Source: Pseudomonas sp. Fl4BN1
GTDB taxonomy: Bacteria; Pseudomonadota; Gammaproteobacteria; Pseudomonadales; Pseudomonadaceae
DNA length: 64,000 bases
Direction: 5' to 3'
NCBI RefSeq assembly: GCF_009908285.1
Contig: NZ_JAAARM010000033.1
Coordinates: forward strand, 1 to 64,000
Below the pieces are notes generated by a model that saw only the letters and a program-made list of their open reading frames with translations, was not told where the DNA came from and searched no databases. Positions within the stretch are counted from its first letter, which is position 1; each line of letters opens with the position of its first letter. Positions 18,201 through 27,055 of the stretch are shown here, in pieces. Made by a program: the position numbers and the translations under genes.

Positions 18201-21200
18201 TTGGTCAGCGGGGTATGGCCGATCAGCACGTCGTTCGGTGCGGTGGTGTTCACCGAGCCGCTGGTCTCGCCGACCGCGATAGTGATCTTCTCGCCATTGG
18301 CCAGGGTCACGATCACTGGTGAGCCAGTCACTGGGGCGGTGACAGTGGCGGTGTAGGTAACGTTGCCGCCTTCGGTAGTGGCCGGCGTGGCCTTCAGGGA
18401 GACGGTGCTGGTGTCGATGGTGTCAGTGACGTCGGTCACTGCTGGCGCCGGATTGGTCTCCAGCTTCTCGAAGTTGCCACCGTCAGCCTTGCTGATGGTG
18501 ACTTCAACCTTGCCGGCGTCCTTGTAGACGTCATCGGCAGGCGCTGGGACGGTCACGGTGCCGGTGGTTTTACCGGCTTCGATGGTGATGGTCGCGCCGT
18601 TGGACAGGGTCACGGTCACTGGCGTACCAGCAGCGTTGCTCAGGGTTGCGGTGTAGATGATCTGGCCGCCTTCGGCCACAGTACCGGTGGCGCTGAGGCT
18701 GAGATTGGTGGTGTCGACGACATCGGTCACGGTGGTGCTGACCGGGGATTTGTCGGCCACCAGGTTCTCGTAGTTGCCACCGCTGACGTTGCTGATCGAG
18801 TTGGTCAGCGGGGTATGGCCGATCAGCACGTCGTTTGGCGCGCTGATGCTCACCGAGCCGCTGGTTTCGCCAACCGCAATGGTGATTTTTTCACCATTGG
18901 CCAGGGTCACGATCACTGGCGAACCGGTGACAGGTGCAGTGACGGTAGCGGTGTAAGTGACGTTGCCACCTTCTTCCGCCGAAGGCGTGGCTTTCAGCGA
19001 CACGGTGGAGGTGTCGATGGTGTCGGTAACATCGGTTACCGCGGGTGTAGTGCTCGGCACCAGGTTCTCGAAGTTGCCGCCATCAGCCTTGGTGATGGTG
19101 GCTTCAACCTTGCCGGCATCCTTGTAGACGTCATCGGCAGGAGCGGCGACGGTTACGGTACCGGAAGTGGCCCCCGCGGCGATGGTGATGGTCGCGCCGT
19201 TGGACAGGGTCACGGTGACGGGCGTACCCGCCGCATTGGTCAGGGTTGCGGTGTAAACAATCGAACCGCCTTCGGCCACAGTATCGGTGGCACTGAGGCT
19301 GAGGTGGGTGGTGTCGATGGTGTCGGTGACCGCGGTGTCCGCTGGCTTGTCGCTGAACTCCAGCTTCTCGTAGTTGCCGCCGTCGACTTTGGTAATGGTG
19401 GTGCTCAAGGAGCTACCGCCATTCAGTGCATCGTTCGGTGCAGTGAAATTCACGCTGCCGGTGGATTCACCCACTGGGATGGTGATGGTCTGGCCGTTGG
19501 ACAGAGTTACCACAACCGGGGAACCGGTGACTGGCGCGGTAACCGAAGCGGTGTACACCACGGTGCCGCCTTCGGCGACGGTTGGGGTGGCGGTCAGAGA
19601 TACGGTCGAGGTGTCGATGGTGTCAGTGACGTCGGTCACTGCTGGTGCCGGATTGGTTTCCAGGTGTTCGAAGTTGCCGCCGTCGGCTTTAGTGATGGTG
19701 ACTTCGACTTTGCCGGCGTCTTTATAAACGTCATCAGCAGGAGCGGCGACGATCGCAGTACCCGAGGTAGCACCGGCCGCGATGGTGATCACTGCACCGT
19801 TGCTCAGGGTTACGGTCACCGGAGTGCCAGCGGCGTTGGTCAGGGTTGCGGTGTAGATGATCTGGCCGCCTTCGGCCACAGTACCGGTGGCGCTGAGGCT
19901 GAGGTGGGTGGTATCGACAGTGTCGGTCACCGTGGTGCTGACCGGCGACTTGTCGGCCACCAGGTTTTCGTAGTTGCCGCCGCTGACATTGGTGATGGAG
20001 TTGGTCAGCGGGGTATGGCCGATCAGCACGTCGTTCGGTGCGCTGATGCTTACCGAACCGCTGATTTCGCCGACCGGGATGGTGATCTTCTCACCGTTAG
20101 CCAAGGTCACCACGACGGGCGAACCGGTCACTGGAGCCGTGACAGTAGCGGTGTAAGTGACATTGCCGCCTTCCTCCGCCGCAGGCGTGGCTTTCAGCGA
20201 CACGGTGGAGGTATCGATGGTGTCAGTCACATTGGTGACGGCAGGCGTTGGATTGGTCTCCAGGTGTTCGAAGTTACCGCCGTCAGCTTTAGTGACGGTT
20301 ACTTCAACCTTGCCGGCGTCTTTGTAGACGTCATCGGCAGGCGCTGGGACGGTCACGGTGCCGGTGGTTTTACCGGCTTCGATGGTGATGGTTGCACCGT
20401 TGGACAGGGTCACGGTGACCGGTGTACCGGCGGCATTGGTCAGGGTAGCGGTGTAGACAATGCTGCCGCCTTCGGCCACTTCACCGGTAGCCGAGAGGCT
20501 GAGGGTGGTCGTATCCGGAGTGTCGGTGACGGTGGTGTCCGCTGGCTTGTCGCTGAATTCCAGCTTCTCGTAGTTGCCGCCGTCGACTTTGGTGATGGTG
20601 GTGCTCAAGGAGCTGCCGCCATTCAGTGCGTCGTTTGGCGCGGTGAAGTTCACGCTGCCAGTGGATTCACCCACCGGAATGGTGATGGTCTGTCCGTTGG
20701 ACAGGGTGACCACAACCGGCGAGCCGGTGACTGGCGCAGTAACCGAGGCGGTGTACACCACAATGCCGCCTTCGGCGACGGTTGGGGTGGCGGTCAGGGA
20801 GACGGTGCTGGTGTCGATGGTGTCAGTGACGTCAGTCACTGCGGGTGCCGGATTGGTCTCCAGGTTTTCGAAGTTGCCACCCTCAGCCTTGCTGATGGTG
20901 ACTTCGACTTTGCCGGCGTCTTTATAAACGTCATCAGCAGGCGCGGCGACGGTCGCAGTACCCGAGGTGGCGCCGGCCGCGATGGTGATCACTGCGCCGT
21001 TACTCAAGGTCACGGTGACGGGAGTACCGGCGGCATTGGTCAGGGTAGCGGTGTAGACGATCGAGCCGCCTTCGGCCACTTCGCCGGTAGCCGACAGGCT
21101 CAGGGTCGTTGTGTCTGGGGTATCAGTCACTGAGGTGTCAGCGGGCTTGTCGCTGACTTCCAGCTTCTCGTAGTTACCGCCTTCAGCCTTGGTAATGGTG

Positions 21201-24200
21201 GTGCTCAGCGAGCTGCCGCCATTCAGTGCATCGTTCGGTGCAGTGAAATTCACGCTGCCAGTGGATTCACCCACCGGGATGGTGATGGTCTGTCCGTTGG
21301 ACAGGGTGACCACAACCGGGGAGCCGGTGACTGGAGCAGTGACCGAGGCGGTGTACACCACAATGCCGCCTTCGGCGACAGTTGGCGTGGCGGTCAGGCT
21401 GACAGTCGAGGTGTCGATGGTGTCAGTGACGTCGGTCACTGCTGGCGCCGGATTGGTTTCCAGATGTTCGAAGTTGCCGCCGTCGGCTTTAGTGATGGTG
21501 ACTTCGACCTTGCCCGCATCCTTATAGACGTCGTCTGCTGGCGCGGCGACGGTCGCAGTACCCGAGGTAGCACCGGCCGCGATGGTGATCACTGCACCAT
21601 TGGACAAAGTCACGGTGACTGGCGTACCCGCCGCATTGGTCAGGGTCGCGGTGTAGACGATGCTGCCGCCTTCGGCGACTTCACCGGTAGCCGAGAGGCT
21701 GAGGGTGGTCGTATCCGGAGTGTCGGTGACGGTGGTATCCGCTGGTTTATCACTGACTTCCAGCTTCTCGTAGTTGCCGCCTTCAGCCTTGGTAATGGTG
21801 GTGCTCAAGGAGCTGCCGCCATTCAGGGCATCGTTGGGCGCAGTGAAGTTCACGCTGCCATTGGATTCACCTACTGGGATGGTGATGGTCTGGCCGTTGG
21901 ACAGGGTGACTACCACCGGGGAGCCGGTGACTGGTGCGGTAACCGATGCGGTGTACACCACAATGCCGCCTTCGGCGACGGTTGGGGTGGCGGTCAGGCT
22001 GACAGTCGAGGTGTCGATGGTGTCAGTGACGTCAGTCACTGCGGGTGCCGGATTGGTCTCCAGGTTCTCGAAGTTTCCACCGTCAGCCTTGCTGATGGTG
22101 ACTTCGACTTTGCCGGCGTCTTTATAAACGTCATCGGCAGGAGCTGCGACGGTTGCAGTACCCGAAGTAGCGCCGGCGGCGATGGTGATCACCGCGCCGT
22201 TGCTCAGGGTTACGGTCACCGGAGTACCGGCGGCATTGGTCAGTGTCGCGGTGTAGACGATCGAGCCGCCTTCGGCCACTTCGCCGGTAGCCGACAGGCT
22301 CAGGGTCGTGGTGTCTGGGGTATCAGTCACTGTGGTATCAGCGGGCTTGTCGCTGAACTCCAGTTTCTCGTAGTTGCCGCCGTCGACTTTGGTGATGGTG
22401 GTGCTCAAGGAGCTGCCGCCGTTCAGGGCGTCGTTTGGCGCGGTGAAGTTCACGCTGCCAGTGGATTCACCCACTGGGATGGTGATGGTCTGGCCGTTGG
22501 ACAGAGTGACCACAACCGGCGAGCCGGTGACTGGTGCGGTAACCGATGCGGTGTACACCACGGTGCCGCCTTCGGCGACGGTTGGGGTGGCGGTCAGGGA
22601 GACGGTGCTGGTGTCGATGGTGTCAGTGACATTGGTGACGGCAGGCTCTGGATTGGTTTCCAGGTGTTCGAAGTTGCCGCCGTCGGCTTTAGTGATGGTG
22701 ACTTCGACTTTGCCGGCGTCCTTGTAGACGTCATCGGCCGGTGCTGGAACGGTCACTGTCCCGGAGGTCGCGCCCGCCGCGATGGTGATCACTGCGCCGT
22801 TGCTCAAGGTCACGGTGACAGGAGTACCGGCGGCATTGGTCAGGGTAGCGGTGTAGACGATCGAGCCGCCCTCGGCGACTTCACCGGTAGCCGAGAGGTT
22901 GAGGGTGGTCGTATCCGGAGTGTCGGTGACGGTGGTGTCCGCTGGCTTGTCGCTGACTTCCAGTTTCTCGTAGTTACCACCTTCAGCCTTGGTAATGGTG
23001 GTGCTCAGCGAGCTGCCGCCGTTCAGGGCATCGTTGGGCGCAGTGAAGTTCACGCTGCCAGTGGATTCACCCACCGGGATGGTGATGGTCTGTCCGTTGG
23101 ATAGAGTGACTACAACCGGGGAGCCGGTTACTGGCGCAGTGACCGATGCGGTGTACACCACGGTGCCGCCTTCGGCGACAGTTGGCGTGGCGGTCAGGCT
23201 GACAGTCGAGGTGTCGATGGTGTCAGTGACGTCGGTCACTGCTGGCGCCGGATTGGTTTCCAGATGTTCGAAGTTGCCGCCGTCGGCTTTAGTGACGGTG
23301 ACTTCGACCTTGCCCGCATCCTTATAGACGTCGTCTGCTGGCGCGGCGACGGTCGCAGTACCCGAGGTAGCACCTGCCGCGATGGTGATTACTGCACCGT
23401 TGCTCAGGGTTACGGTCACCGGAGTGCCAGCTGCGTTGGTCAGGGTCGCGGTATAAACAATCGAACCGCCCTCGGCCACGGTCTCGGTGGCGGTCAGGCT
23501 CAGGGTCGTTGTATCTGGGGTGTCGGTGACCGCGGTGTCCGCTGGTTTGTCGCTGAACTCCAGCTTCTCGTAGTTGCCACCGTCGACTTTGGTGATGGTG
23601 GTGCTCAAGGAGCTACCGCCATTCAGGGCATCGTTGGGCGCAGTGAAGTTCACGCTGCCAGTCGACTCACCGACCGGAATGGTGATGGTCTGTCCGTTGG
23701 ACAGAGTGACCACAACCGGGGAGCCGGTTACTGGCGCAGTGACCGAGGCGGTGTACACCACGGTGCCGCCTTCGGCGACAGTTGGGGTGGCGGTCAGAGA
23801 GACGGTGCTGGTGTCGATGGTGTCAGTGACGTCAGTCACTGCTGGTGCCGGATTGGTTTCCAGGTGTTCGAAGTTGCCGCCGTCGGCTTTAGTGACGGTG
23901 ACTTCGACCTTGCCCGCATCCTTATAGACGTCGTCTGCTGGCGCGGCGACGGTCGCAGTACCCGAGGTGGCACCGGCCGCGATGGTGATTACTGCACCGT
24001 TGCTCAGGGTTACGGTCACCGGAGTGCCAGCGGCGTTGGTCAGGGTCGCGGTATAAACAATCGAACCGCCCTCGGCCACGGTCTCGGTGGCGGTCAGGCT
24101 CAGGGTCGTTGTATCTGGGGTGTCGGTGACCGCGGTGTCCGCTGGTTTGTCGCTGAACTCCAGCTTCTCGTAGTTGCCACCGTCGACTTTGGTGATGGTG

Positions 24201-27055
24201 GTGCTCAAGGAGCTGCCGCCATTCAGGGCATCGTTCGGTGCAGTGAAGTTCACGCTGCCAGTGGATTCACCCACTGGGATGGTGATGGTCTGTCCGTTGG
24301 ACAGAGTGACTACAACCGGCGAGCCGGTGACTGGCGCGGTAACTGATGCGGTGTACACCACGGTGCCGCCTTCGGCGACGGTTGGGGTGGCAGTCAGGCT
24401 GACAGTCGAGGTGTCGATGGTGTCAGTGACGTCAGTCACTGCTGGTGCCGGATTGGTTTCCAGGTGTTCGAAGTTACCGCCATCGGCTTTGGTGACGGTT
24501 ACTTCGACTTTGCCGGCGTCCTTGTAGACATCATCGGCCGGTGCTGGAACGGTCACTGTCCCGGAGGTCGCGCCCGCCGCGATGGTGATCACTGCGCCGT
24601 TGCTCAGGGTTACGGTCACCGGAGTACCGGCGGCATTGGTCAGTGTCGCGGTGTAGACGATCGAGCCGCCTTCGGCCACTTCGCCGGTAGCCGACAGGCT
24701 GAGGGTGGTCGTATCCGGAGTGTCGGTGACGGTGGTGTCAGCGGGTTTGTCGCTGAACTCCAGCTTCTCGTAGTTGCCACCGTCGACTTTGGTGATGGTG
24801 GTGCTCAAGGAGCTGCCGCCGTTCAGGGCGTCGTTTGGCGCGGTGAAGTTCACGCTGCCAGTCGACTCACCCACTGGGATGGTGATGGTCTGTCCGTTGG
24901 ACAGGGTGACCACAACCGGGGAGCCGGTTACTGGCGCAGTGACCGAGGCGGTGTACACCACGGTGCCACCTTCGGCGACAGTTGGGGTGGCGGTCAGAGA
25001 GACGGTGCTGGTGTCGATGGTGTCAGTGACGTCAGTCACTGCTGGTGCCGGATTGGTTTCCAGGTGTTCGAAGTTACCGCCATCGGCTTTAGTGACGGTT
25101 ACTTCAACCTTGCCGGCGTCTTTGTAGACATCATCGGCCGGTGCTGGAACGGTCACTGTCCCGGAGGTCGCGCCCGCCGCGATGGTGATCACTGCACCGT
25201 TGGACAGGGTCACGGTGACGGGAGTACCGGCGGCATTGGTCAGGGTAGCGGTGTAGACAATGCTGCCGCCTTCGGCCACTTCGCCGGTAGCCGATAGGCT
25301 CAGGGTCGTGGTGTCTGGGGTATCAGTCACTGTGGTGTCAGCGGGCTTGTCGCTGAACTCCAGCTTCTCGTAGTTGCCGCCGTCGACTTTGGTGATGGTG
25401 GTGCTCAAGGAGCTGCCGCCATTCAGTGCATCGTTCGGTGCAGTGAAATTCACGCTGCCAGTGGATTCACCCACTGGGATGGTGATGGTCTGTCCGTTGG
25501 ACAGAGTGACTACAACCGGCGAGCCGGTGACTGGCGCAGTAACCGATGCGGTGTACACCACAATGCCGCCTTCGGCGACGATTGGGGTGGCGGTCAGGGA
25601 GACGGTGCTGGTGTCGATGGTGTCAGTGACATTGGTGACGGCAGGCTCTGGATTGGTCACCAGGTTTTCGAAGTTGCCGCCCTCGGTCTTGCTGATGGTC
25701 ACTTCGACCTTGCCGGCGTCCTTATAGACGTCATCGGCGGGTGCGGGGACGCTGATGCTGCCGCTGTTGGCGCCGGCCGCAATGGTGATCACCGCACCGT
25801 TGGACAGGGTGACAGTCAGCGCGGTACCCGCTGGATTGGTCAGGGTGGCGGTATAGACGATGCTGCCGCCTTCAGCGACTTCGGCAGTGGCCGACAGTTT
25901 CAGGCCGGTGTCGTCGATGGTGTCGGTGACGGTTGTCACTGCTTTGTCGGTGCTGTGTTCCAGGTTCTCGAAGTTGCCGCCTTCGGCCTTGGTGATGCCG
26001 ACCTCGATGGTGCCGCCGTTCTTGTAGACATCATTGGCCGGCGCTGCCACGTCGACGGTGCCGCTGGACTTGCCCGCCTCGATGGTGATCACCGCACCAT
26101 TGGACAGGGTGATGGTCACCGGGGTCTGCGCCGGATTGGTCAGGGTGGCGGTGTAGGTGATCTGCCCGCCTTCACTGACGCTGGTATCCGCTGCCAGGGT
26201 GACGGTGGTGGTGTCGATGGTGTCGGTGACCTGGGTCACCGCCGGGCTTGGATCGACCGTGATCAGCAAACCGCCGCCGCCAGTAGTGCCGGTCACGTTG
26301 ACGCTGATCTGGCCCGGATCGATATAGACGCTGTCATTGGGCGCCAGGGGCACCTGCACACTGCCGGTCAACTGGCCGGCGCTGATCACGATGACCGCGC
26401 CGTTGGACAGGGTAATGCTCAGGTCGGTCAGCGGGGCCTGGGTCAGGGTCGCGGTATACACCAGCGTGCCGCCGGCCTCGGTGATGGTCGGGGTGGCACC
26501 CAGGGTCAGGGTTGCCGGACGCAAGGTATCGCTGCCGCTGCCATTGCCGTTGGCCTGGCCGGCGTTGTTAGTCAGGCCGCCGACGGTATTGTTCTGCGCC
26601 GAAGTGGCCAGCCCCAGGCCGGCAGTGGGGAAACCGATGGTCGGGTCTACCCGGCCCGCCGTTTCCTCAAGCTGGACAAAACTGTGGCCACCCCCAGCGG
26701 CGCCTCCAGTACCTGTGGCGCTTGGGCCGGCAGCGGCAGCTTCGAGCTCGGTGGTCGGGTCGATACCCGCAGCGATGGCTTGTTGCAATTCGGCAACCGA
26801 AGGCGCGGCTTGGGCGGTCGCCTGGGCCAGGTCGGTGCCGGAATCAGGCGCGGCGCCGCTCCACTGTGTGTCACGGCCAAGGTCGAGGGTGCGCCCGTCG
26901 GTCAGCTCCAGGGTGACAGCCCCGGCCGAGCCGGTATCCACCTGGTCACCCACGAACAGTCGGTCACCTTCAATGAGTACGCGCCGGATCCCTTCCGGGG
27001 ATACCACGAAAACTTGACCGACAATGCTTTTGACGATGGCAACAACACTGCTCAT
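12284..27055 (-). CDS. lapA: Giant RTX adhesin LapA, type I secreted
   Basis: 4923 residues. The N-terminal retention module (1-110) ends in TTELEAAAAG; the Ala108-Ala109 pair fits the dialanine site that LapG cuts. From about residue 279 to 3679 there are 34 tandem repeats of exactly 100 residues, rich in Thr, Val and Gly (VAEGGSIVYTATLTNAAGTP type). Then come a Calx-beta-like domain (about 3680-3790), cadherin-like domains (NDAPV marks), a PA14-like region (about 4086-4222), a von Willebrand A domain with the MIDAS motif DSSGSMS (about 4402-4536), RTX nonapeptides (GGxGNDxL type, about 4699-4819) and a C-terminal secretion signal. Large Pseudomonas adhesins of this kind anchor cells irreversibly to surfaces at the start of biofilm growth. 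GGAGAG precedes the ATG. The exporter genes lapEBC diverge from it. Confidence 0.97.
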   Translation of the reverse strand: MSSVVAIVKSIVGQVFVVSPEGIRRVLIEGDRLFVGDQVDTGSAGAVTLELTDGRTLDLGRDTQWSGAAPDSGTDLAQATAQAAPSVAELQQAIAAGIDPTTELEAAAAGPSATGTGGAAGGGHSFVQLEETAGRVDPTIGFPTAGLGLATSAQNNTVGGLTNNAGQANGNGSGSDTLRPATLTLGATPTITEAGGTLVYTATLTQAPLTDLSITLSNGAVIVISAGQLTGSVQVPLAPNDSVYIDPGQISVNVTGTTGGGGLLITVDPSPAVTQVTDTIDTTTVTLAADTSVSEGGQITYTATLTNPAQTPVTITLSNGAVITIEAGKSSGTVDVAAPANDVYKNGGTIEVGITKAEGGNFENLEHSTDKAVTTVTDTIDDTGLKLSATAEVAEGGSIVYTATLTNPAGTALTVTLSNGAVITIAAGANSGSISVPAPADDVYKDAGKVEVTISKTEGGNFENLVTNPEPAVTNVTDTIDTSTVSLTATPIVAEGGIVVYTASVTAPVTGSPVVVTLSNGQTITIPVGESTGSVNFTAPNDALNGGSSLSTTITKVDGGNYEKLEFSDKPADTTVTDTPDTTTLSLSATGEVAEGGSIVYTATLTNAAGTPVTVTLSNGAVITIAAGATSGTVTVPAPADDVYKDAGKVEVTVTKADGGNFEHLETNPAPAVTDVTDTIDTSTVSLTATPTVAEGGTVVYTASVTAPVTGSPVVVTLSNGQTITIPVGESTGSVNFTAPNDALNGGSSLSTTITKVDGGNYEKLEFSDKPADTTVTDTPDTTTLSLSATGEVAEGGSIVYTATLTNAAGTPVTVTLSNGAVITIAAGATSGTVTVPAPADDVYKDAGKVEVTVTKADGGNFEHLETNPAPAVTDVTDTIDTSTVSLTATPTVAEGGTVVYTASVTAPVTGSPVVVTLSNGQTITIPVGESTGSVNFTAPNDALNGGSSLSTTITKVDGGNYEKLEFSDKPADTAVTDTPDTTTLSLTATETVAEGGSIVYTATLTNAAGTPVTVTLSNGAVITIAAGATSGTATVAAPADDVYKDAGKVEVTVTKADGGNFEHLETNPAPAVTDVTDTIDTSTVSLTATPTVAEGGTVVYTASVTAPVTGSPVVVTLSNGQTITIPVGESTGSVNFTAPNDALNGGSSLSTTITKVDGGNYEKLEFSDKPADTAVTDTPDTTTLSLTATETVAEGGSIVYTATLTNAAGTPVTVTLSNGAVITIAAGATSGTATVAAPADDVYKDAGKVEVTVTKADGGNFEHLETNPAPAVTDVTDTIDTSTVSLTATPTVAEGGTVVYTASVTAPVTGSPVVVTLSNGQTITIPVGESTGSVNFTAPNDALNGGSSLSTTITKAEGGNYEKLEVSDKPADTTVTDTPDTTTLNLSATGEVAEGGSIVYTATLTNAAGTPVTVTLSNGAVITIAAGATSGTVTVPAPADDVYKDAGKVEVTITKADGGNFEHLETNPEPAVTNVTDTIDTSTVSLTATPTVAEGGTVVYTASVTAPVTGSPVVVTLSNGQTITIPVGESTGSVNFTAPNDALNGGSSLSTTITKVDGGNYEKLEFSDKPADTTVTDTPDTTTLSLSATGEVAEGGSIVYTATLTNAAGTPVTVTLSNGAVITIAAGATSGTATVAAPADDVYKDAGKVEVTISKADGGNFENLETNPAPAVTDVTDTIDTSTVSLTATPTVAEGGIVVYTASVTAPVTGSPVVVTLSNGQTITIPVGESNGSVNFTAPNDALNGGSSLSTTITKAEGGNYEKLEVSDKPADTTVTDTPDTTTLSLSATGEVAEGGSIVYTATLTNAAGTPVTVTLSNGAVITIAAGATSGTATVAAPADDVYKDAGKVEVTITKADGGNFEHLETNPAPAVTDVTDTIDTSTVSLTATPTVAEGGIVVYTASVTAPVTGSPVVVTLSNGQTITIPVGESTGSVNFTAPNDALNGGSSLSTTITKAEGGNYEKLEVSDKPADTSVTDTPDTTTLSLSATGEVAEGGSIVYTATLTNAAGTPVTVTLSNGAVITIAAGATSGTATVAAPADDVYKDAGKVEVTISKAEGGNFENLETNPAPAVTDVTDTIDTSTVSLTATPTVAEGGIVVYTASVTAPVTGSPVVVTLSNGQTITIPVGESTGSVNFTAPNDALNGGSSLSTTITKVDGGNYEKLEFSDKPADTTVTDTPDTTTLSLSATGEVAEGGSIVYTATLTNAAGTPVTVTLSNGATITIEAGKTTGTVTVPAPADDVYKDAGKVEVTVTKADGGNFEHLETNPTPAVTNVTDTIDTSTVSLKATPAAEEGGNVTYTATVTAPVTGSPVVVTLANGEKITIPVGEISGSVSISAPNDVLIGHTPLTNSITNVSGGNYENLVADKSPVSTTVTDTVDTTHLSLSATGTVAEGGQIIYTATLTNAAGTPVTVTLSNGAVITIAAGATSGTAIVAAPADDVYKDAGKVEVTITKADGGNFEHLETNPAPAVTDVTDTIDTSTVSLTATPTVAEGGTVVYTASVTAPVTGSPVVVTLSNGQTITIPVGESTGSVNFTAPNDALNGGSSLSTTITKVDGGNYEKLEFSDKPADTAVTDTIDTTHLSLSATDTVAEGGSIVYTATLTNAAGTPVTVTLSNGATITIAAGATSGTVTVAAPADDVYKDAGKVEATITKADGGNFENLVPSTTPAVTDVTDTIDTSTVSLKATPSAEEGGNVTYTATVTAPVTGSPVIVTLANGEKITIAVGETSGSVSISAPNDVLIGHTPLTNSISNVSGGNYENLVADKSPVSTTVTDVVDTTNLSLSATGTVAEGGQIIYTATLSNAAGTPVTVTLSNGATITIEAGKTTGTVTVPAPADDVYKDAGKVEVTISKADGGNFEKLETNPAPAVTDVTDTIDTSTVSLKATPATTEGGNVTYTATVTAPVTGSPVIVTLANGEKITIAVGETSGSVNTTAPNDVLIGHTPLTNSITNVSGGNYENLVADKSPVSTTVTDTIDTTTLSLSATGTVAEGGSIVYTATLSNAAGTPVTVTLSNGAVITIAAGATSGTATVAAPADDVYKDAGKVEATITKAEGGNFEKLVPSTTPAVTDVTDTIDTSTVSLKATPSAAEGGNVTYTATVTAPVTGSPVIVTLANGEKITIPVGETSGSVSISAPNDVLVGHTPLTNSITNVSGGNYENLVADKSPVSTTVTDTVDTTNLSLTATPSVAEGGQIVYTATLTNAAGTPVTVTLSNGAVITIAAGATSGTATVAAPADDVYKDAGKVEATISKAEGGNFEKLVPSTTPAVTDVTDTIDTSTVTLKATPSAAEGGNVTYTATVTAPVTGSPVIVTLANGEKITIPVGESSGSVSISAPNDVLIGHTPLTNSITNVSGGNYENLVADKSPVSTTVTDTIDTTTLSLSATGTVAEGGSIVYTATLSNAAGTPVTVTLSNGAVINIAAGKTTGTVTVPAPADDVYKDAGKVEATITKAEGGNFEKLVPSTTPAVTDVTDTIDTSTVTLKATPSAAEGGNVTYTATVTAPVTGSPVIVTLANGEKITIPVGESSGSVSISAPNDVLIGHTPLTNSITNVSGGNYENLVADKSPVSTTVTDTIDTTTLSLSATGTVAEGGSIVYTATLTNAAGTPVTVTLSNGAVITIAAGKTTGTVTVAAPADDVYIDAGKVNASITGATGGNFEKLVPDTTPAVTNVTDTIDTTSVSISGSTSVTEGQTASYTVSLTHPAQTEVTLKISYSGTATDGSDFTGVYTVKIPAGASSATFNVATIDDKITEATENFTVKIDSASGGNFENLVVSGSNGSVTTSIIDNDAPPVIDLDANNSSGATGADYKVTFTEGTAGPGVSIADTDLSITDPDSTLLTGATIVLTNRQPGDSLNLGNSVNGININANSKDGSITLTLSGSATLADYMQQIKNITFTNNSHDPSTTPRTITVTVTDGGNYSNVATTTVNVVAVNDAPVATGGAVTGTEDTPLALTWSNFGVSDVDSPASSLGVKITQLPGEGKLQYLDGSTWKDVANNQTFSKADIDAGKLRFTPDANESGAPGYGGNGLGNQQADYAQIKFQPTDGQALGNTGTVKVDITPVADAPTLSVAGNGVNSVGLIKEVWTGLSGLGTDGSGASAGTLKSVIDAAGTPNSSSLATNVQSDGNIAPGTASKTSGLIYLEAGKAYTFSGTGDDSLLVTIGGKNVASTTWGAGGNLNGTFTPTTSGYYTIDIYHHNQSGPGAYDVNLSVNGGTPVDLSNAGVPLYTGVTDLTNAGVSVSDLHGTNGEGYYDGYKLNEGGEGGSVHLSKISTGLTDTDGSETLSVKISGIPAGSVLSDGAGHTFTATGSSGEANVTGWNLGTLTVTPPSYYNGSFNLTVTSTSTESLGGSASTSAQIPVKVYPAVYNAVVGTSGDDTVTGTDGNDIVVADIGGLTVVPGTNYNIAFMVDSSGSMSSASITAAKNSLTAVFNTLKNSIGGAGSGTVNIFLADFDTQVNKSVSVNLNDPNALAQLKAVLDSMSSGGGTNYEDVFKATANFFQSSQATGNSNATNLTYFITDGKPTYYQSGEQTNPTLYGNVRLDDVVTTSNYKLGDTFSTYIDNTHAISVSSNGAVVLQTYNSNGWGGGSWSSKNLGTLHAQGDGTYELSSLAGTGNSTNSATTSNSNDSFVLLSKLSQVEAIGLNNGVSLNDLKPYDSDGKPQTNIDPNDLANSIIGHTEATMPGADTVSGGNGNDILFGDLVSFNGVAGEGYQAMQAYVAKQTGVDVSKVTTSNVHQYITEHYTEFDVSGSHDGNDTLLGGDGNDILFGQGGNDLLDGGRGNDILLGGTGNDILIGGKGNDILIGGSGADTFVWKAGDIGNDVIKDFKASEGDRIDLRDLLQGESGSTIDNFLKITTVDGVSTLQVSSEGKLNAAGGLANADVTIKLEGNNWSNASINSLIAGSDPTIKIDHNNS
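16021..26220 (-). repeat. 34 tandem 300-bp repeats within lapA
   Basis: The repeat boundary (TGTCGGTGAC or TGTCAGTGAC on the plus strand) recurs at 16021, 16321, 16621 and so on to 26221 with no change in spacing, giving 34 units of exactly 300 bp. Reading from the N-terminus, two A-type units are followed by 16 B/C-A pairs. A units carry DVYKDAGKVE. B units carry LNGGSSLSTTI. C units carry LIGHTPLTNSI. The 16 alternating units read B nine times, C, B, then C five times. Units of one type are nearly identical in DNA. This is a prime place for slippage, recombination and assembly error. Confidence 0.95.
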
